6,070 nucleotides of DNA, from assembly GCA_017416665.1 (NCBI GenBank), contig JAFQBO010000273.1:1-6070 (forward strand), given 5' to 3'. Positions 5,903-6,070 of this stretch are shown here, piece by piece. This DNA is from Oscillospiraceae bacterium (GTDB taxonomy: Bacteria; Bacillota; Clostridia; Oscillospirales; Ruminococcaceae). Every line of letters starts with the position of its first letter. Within the stretch, counting starts at the first letter, position 1. The translations under genes were made by a program, and so were the position numbers. Under the pieces are notes generated by a model, which was not told where the DNA came from, did no database searches, and was given only the letters and a program-made list of their open reading frames with translations.

Positions 5903-5934
5903 AAGGGACTGTGAAAACAGTCTCTTCAGACTGT
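5903..5934. other. Three-arm repeat forming two mutually exclusive hairpins
   Basis: AAGGGACTGT (5903-5912) pairs with ACAGTCTCTT (5917-5926) around a GAAA loop. The same central arm, ACAGTCT (5917-5923), also pairs perfectly with AGACTGT (5928-5934) around CTTC. Only one can form at a time. No U-tract follows on the + strand; on the minus strand a T-rich stretch (GAGGTTTTTCTAC) lies upstream rather than downstream of the stem. It may be a decayed terminator, as its first stem resembles the spoVS terminator (GGACTG-GAAA). Confidence 0.5.
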
Positions 5935-5959
5935 AGAAAAACCTCAAAATTAATTTTCG

Positions 5960-5976
5960 TGCCGATTAAATCGGCA
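5960..5976. repeat. Perfect inverted repeat with 3-base loop
   Basis: TGCCGAT (5960-5966), TAA, ATCGGCA (5970-5976). CTCAA (5943-5947) and TTGAG (5984-5988) could form an outer stem. No U-tract follows, so it is not an evident terminator. It is part of the closely packed hairpin series at the right end of the window. Confidence 0.5.
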
Positions 5977-6002
5977 GGCAAACTTGAGTATGACCAAAGT
6001 AA

Positions 6003-6031
6003 GGGGACGCTTTCTCTTGTAAAGCGTCCCC
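6003..6031. repeat. 11-bp perfect inverted repeat
   Basis: GGGGACGCTTT (6003-6013) and AAAGCGTCCCC (6021-6031) with a 7-base loop, extended by an A-T pair outside. It is followed by TCTTGAAAAA rather than a T run, so termination on the + strand is unlikely from this stem alone. It sits 2 bases before the next palindrome; the pair may be one dispersed intergenic repeat unit. Confidence 0.6.
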
Positions 6032-6033
6032 TC

Positions 6034-6064
6034 TTGAAAAACAGCCCACTGGGCTGTTTTTCAA
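6034..6064. terminator. Bidirectional intrinsic terminator / 14-bp-arm palindrome
   Basis: TTGAAAAACAGCCC (6034-6047), loop ACT, GGGCTGTTTTTCAA (6051-6064): a perfect 14-bp arm palindrome. The GC core followed by TTTTT reads as an intrinsic terminator on both strands. It would end the dockerin operon transcript and any gene converging from the right beyond the window. Its length and perfection also fit a repetitive palindromic element. Confidence 0.75.
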
Positions 6065-6070
6065 TTCACC

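Noticed and set aside
5782..6070. CRISPR array or transposon end in the repeat-rich tail
   Set aside because: The inverted repeats differ in sequence, there is no direct repeat/spacer periodicity, and no transposase or target duplication is visible.

Overview
The window suggests a low-to-moderate GC, spore-forming, anaerobic member of the Clostridia, most likely a cellulosome- or amylosome-bearing Ruminococcus (R. flavefaciens, R. champanellensis or R. bromii type). Three things point there: a pyruvate:ferredoxin oxidoreductase, the Firmicutes ymdB-spoVS gene pair, and two secreted dockerin proteins. The genus is inferred from gene content and was not tested by database search. All genes are on the + strand.

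Layout. Positions 1-1947 hold the C-terminal 648 residues of pyruvate:ferredoxin oxidoreductase (nifJ/por), cut by the window edge. Positions 1950-2214 contain no protein gene but fold into three successive hairpin domains followed by a strong intrinsic terminator. This is a good candidate for a structured noncoding RNA, and the Firmicutes raiA RNA class is my best but unproven guess. A near-perfect sigma-A promoter (2237-2265) then drives ymdB (2282-3049), a metallophosphoesterase. spoVS (3167-3427) follows with its own promoter, leader and terminator.

Positions 3471-3761 are a regulatory intergenic region. It holds a second terminator-like hairpin, two GTGACACA boxes exactly 20 bp apart, an extended -10 promoter and a hairpin at the predicted 5' end of the mRNA. 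Downstream is a two-gene unit of AT-rich secreted proteins. The first gene (3762-4931) has signal peptide, dockerin and trypsin/V8-like protease domains, but an in-frame TAA separates the signal peptide from the dockerin, and the catalytic histidine position is alanine. The second (4942-5781) has a signal peptide, an unrecognised domain and a C-terminal dockerin. The last 289 bases contain no gene but are packed with inverted repeats, ending in a 14-bp-arm palindrome that can act as a bidirectional terminator.

How the parts relate. nifJ is central fermentation and ymdB-spoVS are housekeeping/sporulation genes with conserved neighbourhood. The dockerin pair is accessory: both products, if exported, would be expected to dock onto a scaffoldin cohesin. 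The most interesting parts are the interrupted pseudoprotease with its dockerin partner and the structured RNA after nifJ.
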